From NCBI GenBank assembly GCA_035550075.1, contig DASZQG010000128.1, positions 1-8,335 of the forward strand: a DNA stretch of 8,335 bases, read 5' to 3'. The stretch comes from AWTP1-13 sp035550075. Lineage in GTDB: Bacteria > Pseudomonadota > Alphaproteobacteria > Rhizobiales > Hyphomicrobiaceae. Positions 1 through 6,104 of the stretch are shown piece after piece (position 1 is the stretch's first letter; every line of letters begins with the position of its first letter). The notes beneath the pieces are model-generated. The model ran no database searches, was not told the origin of the DNA, and saw only the letters and a program-made list of their open reading frames with translations. A program made the translations under genes and the position numbers.

Positions 1-721
1 CGGTGGGAACGTGCAACATCTGGGCGGTTGTGGGCACGACCGATGTTGCCGGCATCACGCCGGCGCTGATCAGCACGCTGGAAAATGCGGCCAGTGCCAG
101 GCCGGCGACCGAGGTGACGAGCACCACCAGCCCGGTGATGCGCAGCTTCTCGCGCACGGTCCGTGCCGCCCGGTTCCAGGGATGGAACTCGGCAGAGAAC
201 CCGCGCAGCGCATAGGCGCAGGCAGACGCGAATGCCAGCGCAACCACGCTTCCCTGCGCACCTGGCGCGGACGTGAACAGCATCGGCACAATGCCGGCAC
301 AGATGATGCCCGCGCCGAGCAACGCCGGACGCGCCGGGCGCCGGCCGAAAAGTGACCATCCAACGACCATTGACAGGGGGATGGTAAGGCGCACGAGCAG
401 GCTGCCGAGCGCGGGCGGCACATACTCGAGGAGCTGGTAGTAGAACACCTCCATGGCGATGGTGCCGATGCCGACCAGCCAGCTGTGCGGTGCCAGGATC
501 ACGGCGAGCGCATCCTCGCCCAGGCCCGTCACCGCCAGCAGCACCAGGGCGGACACAGTCATGGCATAGAGAATGAAGGCGATCGGATGGGCGCCGAGCT
601 GGTGGCCGACCACGTACGTCAGGCTCAGGAAGCCGATAGCGAACACGTAAAGTCCCGCTTCCACCCACCCGCTCACCGGATAGTGCGGCACAGTCAGCGG
701 CGCTGGGGAGGGCTGGGCCAA
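1..721 (-). CDS. EamA/DMT-family membrane transporter (3' end beyond window)
   Basis: 240 codons of a strongly hydrophobic protein are visible; the C-terminus lies beyond base 1. Membrane segments can be read at about residues 19-38, 46-64, 81-97, 104-124, 132-150, 156-173 and 197-220. The stretch 98-150 (LLEYVPPALGSLLVRLTIP, then FGRRP and a glycine-rich helix) resembles the end of an EamA repeat, in which a small-residue helix is followed by a conserved loop before the next helix. Family members have about ten helices and 280-300 residues, so some 50 residues are missing. Its substrate (metabolite or drug export) cannot be told. The TTG start was chosen because an AAAAGGA Shine-Dalgarno sits 8 bases upstream (730-736) and the start lies 5 bases after the rsmD stop, suggesting co-transcription with rluB-rsmD. 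Family assignment is fairly secure; substrate is unknown. Confidence 0.72.
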   Translation of the reverse strand, partial: MAQPSPAPLTVPHYPVSGWVEAGLYVFAIGFLSLTYVVGHQLGAHPIAFILYAMTVSALVLLAVTGLGEDALAVILAPHSWLVGIGTIAMEVFYYQLLEYVPPALGSLLVRLTIPLSMVVGWSLFGRRPARPALLGAGIICAGIVPMLFTSAPGAQGSVVALAFASACAYALRGFSAEFHPWNRAARTVREKLRITGLVVLVTSVAGLALAAFSSVLISAGVMPATSVVPTTAQMLHVPT

Positions 722-726
722 CGGAC

Positions 727-1299
727 CTATCCTTTTTGTGCGGGTTGGAAGCGGGCAAATGCAACCTCGGTGTCGCCCCAGGTGCGCCGGTCGAGCAGGA
801 TGAACGGCGGCGGAAGCGCCGCAAGGCTGCCGCGCCGGTCCTCGATCACCACGATGGCCTCCGCCGTCAGCCAGCCGCCGGCGGAGAGCGAGGCCAGGGC
901 CGGGGCGGCCAGCCCGCGGCCGTAGGGTGGGTCGAGGAACGCCAGCGAAAAGGTGCCGTGCTGGCGGGCGGGGCCGAGGTCGGTGGCGTCGCGGCGGAAA
1001 ATCTTGGTGACGCCCGTCAGCCCGAGCGATTCGACATTGCGGCGAATGAGCCCGCGCGCAGCGGCGTCGTACTCGATGAAAAGGCAGTAGGCCGCGCCGC
1101 GCGAAAGCGCCTCCAGCCCGAGCGCGCCGGTGCCGGCGAACAGGTCGAGCACGCGCAAGCCCTCAAAGCGGAAGTCGGCAATGCCGTGCGCCAGCACATT
1201 GAAGATCGCCTCGCGCACCCGGTCGGAGGTTGGGCGGATGTCGTCGCCGGCCGGTGTTGCCAGCGTGCGGCCCCCGAATTTCCCGCCGACGATCCTCAT
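727..1299 (-). CDS. rsmD: 16S rRNA (guanine(966)-N2)-methyltransferase RsmD
   Basis: RsmD transfers a methyl group from S-adenosylmethionine to N2 of G966 of 16S rRNA during small-subunit assembly in the cytoplasm. The 190-residue protein has the family's usual length. It begins MRIVGGKFGGRTL and carries the family block RPTSDRVREAIFN (22-34), the SAM-binding motif I DLFAGTGALGLEALSRG (52-68), an acidic motif II (EYD, 76-78) and the catalytic DPPYG (123-127), all intact. The frame stays open upstream to 1380, but the ATG at 1297-1299 matches the family N-terminus and overlaps the rluB stop as ATGA. No clear Shine-Dalgarno precedes it, so translation is probably coupled to rluB. Pairing with a pseudouridine synthase gene makes this a ribosomal RNA modification operon. 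Confidence 0.95.
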   Translation of the reverse strand: MRIVGGKFGGRTLATPAGDDIRPTSDRVREAIFNVLAHGIADFRFEGLRVLDLFAGTGALGLEALSRGAAYCLFIEYDAAARGLIRRNVESLGLTGVTKIFRRDATDLGPARQHGTFSLAFLDPPYGRGLAAPALASLSAGGWLTAEAIVVIEDRRGSLAALPPPFILLDRRTWGDTEVAFARFQPAQKG

Positions 1300-2087
1300 G
1301 CGGGGGCTGCGCGCTTGCCCGCGCGCCGCGCCGCGCCGCCCGGCGACCTGGTCTCGTCGGAGAGCCCCAGCTCGCGGCAAATGCGCTCGCCGAGCTGATC
1401 CTTCAGCACGCGCCGCCGCACCGGCTCCACTTCGCCTGGCGCCAGATCGAGAAGCTGGAAGGGTCCGTACGACACGCGGATCAGCCGATTCACGGCGAGC
1501 CCCAGGTTCTCCAGGATCTTGCGCACCTCGCGGTTCTTGCCTTCACGCAGCGCCAGCGTGATCCACACGTTCGATCCCTGCACCTTGTCGAGCGTCGCCT
1601 CGACCGGCCCGTACCGCACGCCGCCGATCTCGGCGCCTTCCTTCAGCTTGTCCAGCGCGTCCTGCGCAACCGAGCCATGTGCGCGGGCGCGATACCGGCG
1701 CAGCCAGCCCGTTGCTGGCAGCTCGAGGTGCCGGGCCAGCGCGCCGTCGTTGGTGAGGAGCAGAAGGCCTTCGGTGTTGAAATCGAGCCGCCCGATCGAA
1801 ATCACCCGCGGCAGCTCCGGCGGCAGCGCGTCGAACACGGTCGGTCGGCCCTGCGGGTCACGGTGGGTGGTGACGAGCCCGCGCGGCTTGTAGTAGCGCC
1901 ACAGGCGCGGGCCCTCGGCGACGGGGATCGGCGCCCCATCGACTTCGATGCGGTCGCCCGGCCCAACATCGCGGGCGGGCGAGGCCAGCACCTCGCCATT
2001 GACGCTGACGCGGCCCTCAGCGATCCACCGCTCTGCCTCGCGTCGCGAGCAGAGCCCGGCGCGCGCCAGCGCCCTGGCGATGCGCAT
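1296..2087 (-). CDS. rluB: RsuA/RluB-family rRNA pseudouridine synthase
   Basis: This enzyme isomerises a specific uridine in ribosomal RNA to pseudouridine. Counting from the chosen start, an N-terminal S4 RNA-binding domain (MRIARALARAGLCSRREAE through VSVNGEVL) is followed by the catalytic domain. That domain holds YYKPRGLVTT, then GRLDFNTEGLLLLTND with the catalytic aspartate at about residue 102, and the family block REGKNREVRKILENLG near 181-196. The ATG at 2085-2087 (263 residues) is preferred over the upstream ATG at 2148-2150: S4-type family members begin just before this motif, and a GGGGGAG run sits at 2091-2097, although its 3-base spacer is short. The RluB (U2605-type) name is the likeliest for an alphaproteobacterium, but RsuA or RluE specificity cannot be excluded from sequence alone. 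The C-terminus is Arg/Ala-rich. Confidence 0.9.
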   Translation of the reverse strand: MRIARALARAGLCSRREAERWIAEGRVSVNGEVLASPARDVGPGDRIEVDGAPIPVAEGPRLWRYYKPRGLVTTHRDPQGRPTVFDALPPELPRVISIGRLDFNTEGLLLLTNDGALARHLELPATGWLRRYRARAHGSVAQDALDKLKEGAEIGGVRYGPVEATLDKVQGSNVWITLALREGKNREVRKILENLGLAVNRLIRVSYGPFQLLDLAPGEVEPVRRRVLKDQLGERICRELGLSDETRSPGGAARRAGKRAAPA

Positions 2088-2182
2088 AGGCTCCCCCGGC
2101 GTCTCCCGCCTGGCCTGCGCGCGATGTTGACCCGATGGCTCTTTGGGCATGGTATGAGCGCTCGAACTTCAGGACGCCCCTT
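2088..2182. promoter_or_regulatory. divergent intergenic region between rluB and tadA
   Basis: This 95-base region separates the two divergent starts and must hold both promoters. On the plus strand a TTGACC at 2127-2132 could be a -35 box for tadA, followed by weak -10 candidates around 2150-2158 (TGGTAT or TATGAG; the second has a 20-base spacer). A promoter here would make the upstream ATG at 2135 untranslatable and so agrees with the tadA start at 2183. No convincing promoter was found for rluB. The tadA Shine-Dalgarno AGGA at 2171-2174 lies within a 12-base motif (2166-2177) that recurs inverted in the purD/xseA intergenic region. Confidence 0.4.
2166..2177 (-). repeat. inverted third copy of the intergenic motif
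   Basis: Read on the minus strand this is GCGTCCTGAAGT, identical to 7416-7427. On the plus strand it contains the AGGA Shine-Dalgarno of tadA, so the match could partly reflect ribosome-binding constraint. Confidence 0.5.
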
Positions 2183-2638
2183 ATGACATCCAGCAGCCGG
2201 CAGGGCCATATGCTGGCCGCGCTCGCCGAGGCCAAGGCCGCGGGCGCGCGCGGGGAAGTGCCGGTCGGCGCGGTGGTGGTCCGCGACGGGCAGGTGCTGG
2301 CCGCCGCCGGCAACCGCACCCGCGAGTTCCGCGATCCCACGGCCCACGCCGAGCTGCTGGCCATTCGCGCCGCCTGCGCGGCATTGGGCTCCGAGCGCCT
2401 CGACGGCGCCGATCTCTATGTCACCCTCGAGCCATGCGCGATGTGCGCTGCCGCCATCTCGTTCGCCCGCATCCGCCGCCTTTATTTCGGGGCGTCCGAC
2501 CCCAAGGGCGGCGGCGTCGAGCACGGGGGCCGCTTCTTCACCCAGCCGACCTGCCACCACGCCCCCGAGGTCTACGGCGGGATTGAGGAGAGCGGGTCGA
2601 GCGCGCTGCTGCGCGCGTTCTTTGAGAGCTTGCGCTAG
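2183..2638 (+). CDS. tadA: tRNA-specific adenosine(34) deaminase TadA
   Basis: TadA deaminates adenosine 34 in the anticodon of tRNA-Arg(ACG) to inosine, which is needed to decode CGN codons. The 151-residue protein shows the full zinc deaminase signature: HAE at 55-57 (zinc ligand His and catalytic Glu) and PCAMC at 84-88 (two Cys ligands). The family sequences EVPVGAVVV (25-33), NRTREFRDPTAHAE and the C-terminal PEVYGGI are also present. The ATG at 2183 was chosen over the in-frame ATG at 2135 because AGGA lies 8 bases upstream and known TadA proteins start only 10-20 residues before the PVGAVVV strand. The gene diverges from rluB and converges on the HExxH protein gene, whose 3' end overlaps its last 101 bases antisense. 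Confidence 0.95.
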   Translation: MTSSSRQGHMLAALAEAKAAGARGEVPVGAVVVRDGQVLAAAGNRTREFRDPTAHAELLAIRAACAALGSERLDGADLYVTLEPCAMCAAAISFARIRRLYFGASDPKGGGVEHGGRFFTQPTCHHAPEVYGGIEESGSSALLRAFFESLR

Positions 2639-3227
2639 CGGAGGCGCGCGAGAGTTCCTGCGCGGGCCGCATCGGCACCAGGTCGTGCCGCTCGTAGAGC
2701 TCGCCCAGCAGGTCCCAGTCGCGCAGCACAGTGTGATAGATCCAGCGATAGCTGCGCGAGGCCTGCGCCACCGCCCGCGCGCGCGCCTGGCCAATGTACT
2801 CGGCGGCGGCCGCGATCTCCAGCCAGTTCACCACCAGGTGCAGGTAGGTGGACTCATAGCTCAGGGCTCCGTCGGGCGGCGCGATGGGCGCCTGCGGATA
2901 GCGCCGCACCAGCTCGTCAAAAAACGGCGCCACCGGGTCATGCGTTTCGCCGCCGAGCCGCCAGAGATACCAGTGCATCTGCTCGTGCAGGTAGGTGGAA
3001 AGCAGCATGTCCTCGCTGCCCGCAAAGCGGTTGCCGAGCGTGAGCACCGGATGGGCGAAGGTATCGCCGCCGGGCACCACGCGGACGATGGTGGTGTATT
3101 CGAACCGCGACAGGTCGTGGCGGCGGCGCAGCGCGGCCAGCAGGCCGCTCACCCGCTCGCCTTCGCGGCGCGCGTGCTCGAGATCGACGTCGATGCGAAA
3201 GCCTTCGCCGCCCCCTCGCGGTGCCAC
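2538..3227 (-). CDS. hypothetical HExxH metallopeptidase-like protein
   Basis: I do not recognise a characterised family. The 229-residue protein contains YLHEQMHWYLW (79-89), with a perfect HExxH zincin motif at 81-85 in a helix-like context. A second conserved-looking block, SYESTYLHLVVNWLEIAA (123-140), includes Glu137, a possible third metal ligand. No signal peptide or membrane segment is seen, so it is probably cytoplasmic. The GTG start at 3225-3227 was chosen because AGGGGG (3235-3240) lies 7 bases upstream. A TTG at 3315-3317 overlapping the patatin stop (TTGA) would add 30 Pro/Arg-rich residues and is less likely. The last 45 or so residues are Arg/Ser-rich; about 33 of the codons lie antisense to tadA. 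They look like a non-conserved read-through tail. Zinc binding and peptidase activity are inferred from the motif only. Confidence 0.72.
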   Translation of the reverse strand: MAPRGGGEGFRIDVDLEHARREGERVSGLLAALRRRHDLSRFEYTTIVRVVPGGDTFAHPVLTLGNRFAGSEDMLLSTYLHEQMHWYLWRLGGETHDPVAPFFDELVRRYPQAPIAPPDGALSYESTYLHLVVNWLEIAAAAEYIGQARARAVAQASRSYRWIYHTVLRDWDLLGELYERHDLVPMRPAQELSRASASASSQRTRAAARSTRSPQSRRRPRGRGGRSAG

Positions 3228-3234
3228 GCGCTTG

Positions 3235-3240
3235 CCCCCT
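3235..3240 (-). promoter_or_regulatory. ribosome binding site deciding the GTG start of the HExxH gene
   Basis: On the minus strand AGGGGG is followed by 7 bases and then GTG (3227-3225). The competing TTG at 3317 has no such site and would encode an atypical Pro/Arg-rich leader. This is the main reason for the shorter gene model. Confidence 0.55.
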
Positions 3241-3313
3241 GGCTGTTGCTGGCAGCGGCTAGCACGAGGCGCGGGCTGAGGGAAAGCGCGCGGCCGACGC
3301 CGCTGTGGAAAGC

Positions 3314-4177
3314 TCAAGCGAGGGCGGCAAGCTTTTGCGCAAGCTGGCGTTTCAGCTCGTCCTTGGCGGGCTGGGCGCGGGCCAGGATGTCACTCATTTT
3401 GAAATAATCCATCGACGTGAAGCTGCCGACATCCGGCCGGATCAGGATATCGGGCTGCATGTGCTTGAGCTTCTCGCGCGTCACCGCGTGGAACAGCAGT
3501 TGCGTGGCGCCGTTCGCCAGTTCGAACGCGGTCGGCATCGTCGCCCCCGGCTTGGGGTGATTGCTGCCGGTGACGTCCACCGCAACCACGACGTCGCCGT
3601 GCTGCATGGCGACGTCGAAGGGCAGCGGGTTGACGTAACCGCCGTCGATCAGAACGCGTCCGTCGATCACCACGGGGCGCGCCAGGTTTGGCAGCGAAGC
3701 GCTGGCGGCGAGCGCGGGGATCAACGGCCCCCTGTCCAAAACCACCTGCTCGTTGGCGTAGAAGTCGGCGGCGATGGCGGCGAACGGAATGCGCAGCGTG
3801 TCGAAATCGCGGCGCATGACTTCGGGCATCAGCATCTCGAACAGGGTGACGTTGTCGACCACGCCCGGATGACGCAGGCTCCACAGCGACGACAGGTTGC
3901 CCCGCAGCTTGACCGCCAGATCCTTGAAGAAACGCATCCGGTTGGCAAGCAGCGTGGTGAACTCCAGGCGCACGTCGCGTGCGGGCAGCCCAGCGGCGTA
4001 GGCGGCGCCGCAGATCGCTCCCATCGACGTGCCGGCGATGAACGCCGGCTGAACGCCCAGCTCGTCGAAGGCTTCGAGCATGGCGATGTGGGCAAGGCCG
4101 CGTGCAGAACCGCCGCCCAGCGCCAGCGCAACCCTGGGGCCGGAGCCCACGTCGCCGCCCGGGTCTGCGCCGTTCAT
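3314..4177 (-). CDS. patatin-like phospholipase (second of a tandem pair)
   Basis: A 287-residue patatin/RssA-type lipid acyl hydrolase. It shows the glycine-rich oxyanion-hole segment LALGGGSARGLAHI (18-31), the nucleophile elbow GTSMG (49-53, Ser51) and the dyad aspartate in DGGYVNPLPFD (Asp178). The Ser-Asp dyad is therefore complete and the protein should be active on acyl esters of phospholipids or related lipids; the true substrate is unknown. There is no signal peptide or membrane helix, so it is probably cytoplasmic or peripheral to the membrane. Its start overlaps the stop of the upstream paralogue as ATGA and lacks a Shine-Dalgarno, indicating coupled translation. It shares about half its residues by eye with the neighbour, including the C-terminal AQPAKD motif. 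Confidence 0.88.
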   Translation of the reverse strand: MNGADPGGDVGSGPRVALALGGGSARGLAHIAMLEAFDELGVQPAFIAGTSMGAICGAAYAAGLPARDVRLEFTTLLANRMRFFKDLAVKLRGNLSSLWSLRHPGVVDNVTLFEMLMPEVMRRDFDTLRIPFAAIAADFYANEQVVLDRGPLIPALAASASLPNLARPVVIDGRVLIDGGYVNPLPFDVAMQHGDVVVAVDVTGSNHPKPGATMPTAFELANGATQLLFHAVTREKLKHMQPDILIRPDVGSFTSMDYFKMSDILARAQPAKDELKRQLAQKLAALA

Positions 4178-5202
4178 CGGGAGAGTCCGCGGCCGGGCCG
4201 CCGCAGACGCGCAAATCCCCTTCGCCGCGGCGGCTGCGCCGGCTCGGCGGGCACAGCGGTGGCGGGGTTGGCTTCCACCGTCTGGCTTGAGAGGACGCGC
4301 TGAAGCTGGCGGCGCAACTGGTCCTTGGCGGGCTGGGCGGCAGCCAGAATGTCCTTGAAGCGATGGAAGCCCAGGATGTTGAACTCGTCGACGGCGACAT
4401 CGACGTAGATATCGGGCTGCTGGGCCTTGAGCTTCTCGCGCACGATCGAGCGCTGCAGGATCTGGGAGGACGCGATCAGCGCGTTGAAGGCGGTCGGCTG
4501 CAGGTGCTTGCCGAGCGTGGTCGAGGCGCCGCTGACATCGATAGCAACCGTCACATCGGCTTCGCCCAGGAGCAGGTCGAACGGCAGCGGGTTGACGAGG
4601 CCGCCATCCATCATCACGCGGTCGTCGGCGATAACCGGGGCGAACAGAGCGGGGAGCGCCATGCTGGCCGCGACCGCGCCGCGCAGGGGACCTCTCTCGA
4701 TCACCACCTGCTCGCGCTGGTAGAAGTCGGTCGCCACAATCTTGAGCGGGATCTGCAACCCGGAAAAATCCTGCGGCACCTTCGAGGGCAGGAAGAAATC
4801 GAGCACCAGTTCGGGCTTGAGCAGCGCGGACCGCACGGGGAGAATGTTGAGGATCTTCACCACCGGCTCAGCGCGGGAGACGAGAAGCTGGCGGAAGATG
4901 TCGAAGCGCTGCCCCAGCGCTTCCTCCGCGTGTGCGCGGATCAACTTGGCGGGAAGTCCCGCGGCGTACGCCGCGCCGAAAATGGCGCCGATCGACGTGC
5001 CGGCGATGATCTTGGGCCGCAGGCCGAGCTCGTCGAACACCTCGAGCATCAGGATGTGGGCGAGTCCGCGCGCGCCGCCGCCGCCCAGTGCCAGCGCAAT
5101 GCTCGGCCCCGTTGTCGCCGGCAGCGTCGTCCTGCGCACTTCCAGCGCTTTGCCTGTCGCGTGCATCACATCGAAGGACCTTCTCGTCTCGGTTACTTTC
5201 AT
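4174..5202 (-). CDS. patatin-like phospholipase (first of a tandem pair)
   Basis: A 342-residue patatin-family protein paralogous to the next gene. It has the oxyanion segment LALGGGGARGLAHI (38-51), GTSIG with Ser70 (68-72) and Asp199 in DGGLVNPLPFD, so the catalytic dyad is intact. Compared with its paralogue it has an N-terminal extension of about 20 residues and a C-terminal tail (from about 308) rich in Ala, Pro and Arg that is probably disordered and basic. Such a tail could contact nucleic acid or acidic membrane; that is inference. The ATG at 5200-5202 is chosen because it overlaps the dehalogenase stop as ATGA; an internal ATG at codon 13 is possible. No signal peptide is visible. 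Confidence 0.88.
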   Translation of the reverse strand: MKVTETRRSFDVMHATGKALEVRRTTLPATTGPSIALALGGGGARGLAHILMLEVFDELGLRPKIIAGTSIGAIFGAAYAAGLPAKLIRAHAEEALGQRFDIFRQLLVSRAEPVVKILNILPVRSALLKPELVLDFFLPSKVPQDFSGLQIPLKIVATDFYQREQVVIERGPLRGAVAASMALPALFAPVIADDRVMMDGGLVNPLPFDLLLGEADVTVAIDVSGASTTLGKHLQPTAFNALIASSQILQRSIVREKLKAQQPDIYVDVAVDEFNILGFHRFKDILAAAQPAKDQLRRQLQRVLSSQTVEANPATAVPAEPAQPPRRRGFARLRRPGRGLSR

Positions 5203-6104
5203 GCCGCCGCGACAGCGCTAAGAAACGCCAGCAGGGCGGCGACAGTTTCCTGGGGATTTTCCTCGGCAAGAAAATGGCCGGAGGTCACGGTGGCCTCCGT
5301 CGCCGTCGGGCACCAGCGCCGCCACACCTCCAGCGGGCTGCCCCTAAGATAGTGGCTCGCCCGCAAGACGAGGATAGGGCAGTCGATTTTTCGGCCTGCG
5401 GCCATGTCGGCCTCGTCGAGCTGCCGGTCGATGCTGGCGCCGGCGCGATAGTCCTCGCACACGGCGTGAACGCGGTGCGGGTCGCGCAGCAGGGCCCGGT
5501 AGTGGGCCAGGGCACCGTCGGAAAAGCACGACAGCGTACGGTCCCTGGCCCAGCTCTTCAGGGTGTGCTCAAGGTAGAAGTCGGGGTCCTTGCCGATCAG
5601 CGTTTCGGGCAGCGGCGCTGGCTGGGCAAGAAATGTCCAGTGATACGATTTGATCGCCGCCTCGGCGGAGATGCGCTGCCACACTTCGCCGGTAGGTATG
5701 ATGTCGATGGGAACGAGCGCGCGCACTGCCTGCGGGTGGTCGAGCGCCATGCGGTAGGCGACGCGGCCGCCGCGGTCATGTCCGGCCACCATGAACCGCT
5801 CGTGGCCGAGCGCGCGCATCGCGGCGAGGCAGTCTTGCGCCATCGTGCGCTTGGAATAGATGGTGTGCTCGGGATCGCCGGCGGGCGCGGAGCTGGCGCC
5901 GTAGCCGCGCAGGTCGGGGATCACAAGGGTGTAGCGGCGCGCAAGCTCCGGCGCGATTTTGTGCCAGGTAACATGCGTCATCGGATACCCGTGCAGCAGC
6001 AGCAGAGGCGGCCCCTGCCCGCCGGTACGCAGGAAAATTTCGGCGCCGGGCGTTGCGATCCGCCGCGCGGCAAACCCGGGATAGAGGTCCGGCAGCGCGG
6101 TCAT
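5199..6104 (-). CDS. predicted fluoroacetate/haloacetate dehalogenase (alpha/beta hydrolase)
   Basis: This 301-residue alpha/beta hydrolase aligns along its length with haloacetate dehalogenases (FAc-DEX type), as recalled from the R. palustris RPA1163 sequence. These hydrolyse fluoroacetate or chloroacetate to glycolate through an aspartyl ester. Visible matches are HGYPMTHVTWH (38-48), nucleophile Asp110 in GHDRGGR with carboxylate-binding Arg111 and Arg114, catalytic acid Asp134, the halide-pocket residues His155 and Trp156 (YHWTFLAQPAPLPE), Tyr219 (CEDYRAG) and catalytic His277 (SGHFLAEE). The full set is present, so an epoxide hydrolase or esterase role is less likely, although family specificity varies. 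The ATG at 6102-6104 overlaps the purD stop as ATGA, with AGGG 3 bases upstream. The frame extends open to 6512, but that part is antisense-shifted purD and is excluded. Confidence 0.86.
   Translation of the reverse strand: MTALPDLYPGFAARRIATPGAEIFLRTGGQGPPLLLLHGYPMTHVTWHKIAPELARRYTLVIPDLRGYGASSAPAGDPEHTIYSKRTMAQDCLAAMRALGHERFMVAGHDRGGRVAYRMALDHPQAVRALVPIDIIPTGEVWQRISAEAAIKSYHWTFLAQPAPLPETLIGKDPDFYLEHTLKSWARDRTLSCFSDGALAHYRALLRDPHRVHAVCEDYRAGASIDRQLDEADMAAGRKIDCPILVLRASHYLRGSPLEVWRRWCPTATEATVTSGHFLAEENPQETVAALLAFLSAVAAA

Noticed and set aside
1300..1380. 27-codon N-terminal extension of rsmD
   Set aside because: It lies inside the rluB 3' end and is Arg/Ala-rich; the family N-terminus MRIVGGKFGGR starts at 1299.
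1230..2186. 318-codon open frame on the plus strand
   Set aside because: It is antisense to rluB, which has complete S4 and catalytic motifs.
2640..2700. Possible intergenic terminator between convergent tadA and the HExxH gene
   Set aside because: The genes overlap and no GC-rich stem followed by a T-run is visible on either strand.
1802..2794. 330-codon open frame on the minus strand spanning rluB start and tadA
   Set aside because: It crosses the divergent intergenic region and runs antisense through the whole of tadA, whose zinc motifs are unmistakable; no domain is seen in it.
3305..4303. 332-codon open frame on the plus strand
   Set aside because: It is antisense to the patatin gene; the composition is His/Gln/Arg-rich with no family motif, as expected of a shadow frame.
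4363..5352. 329-codon open frame on the plus strand
   Set aside because: It is antisense to the other patatin gene, with the same shadow-frame composition.
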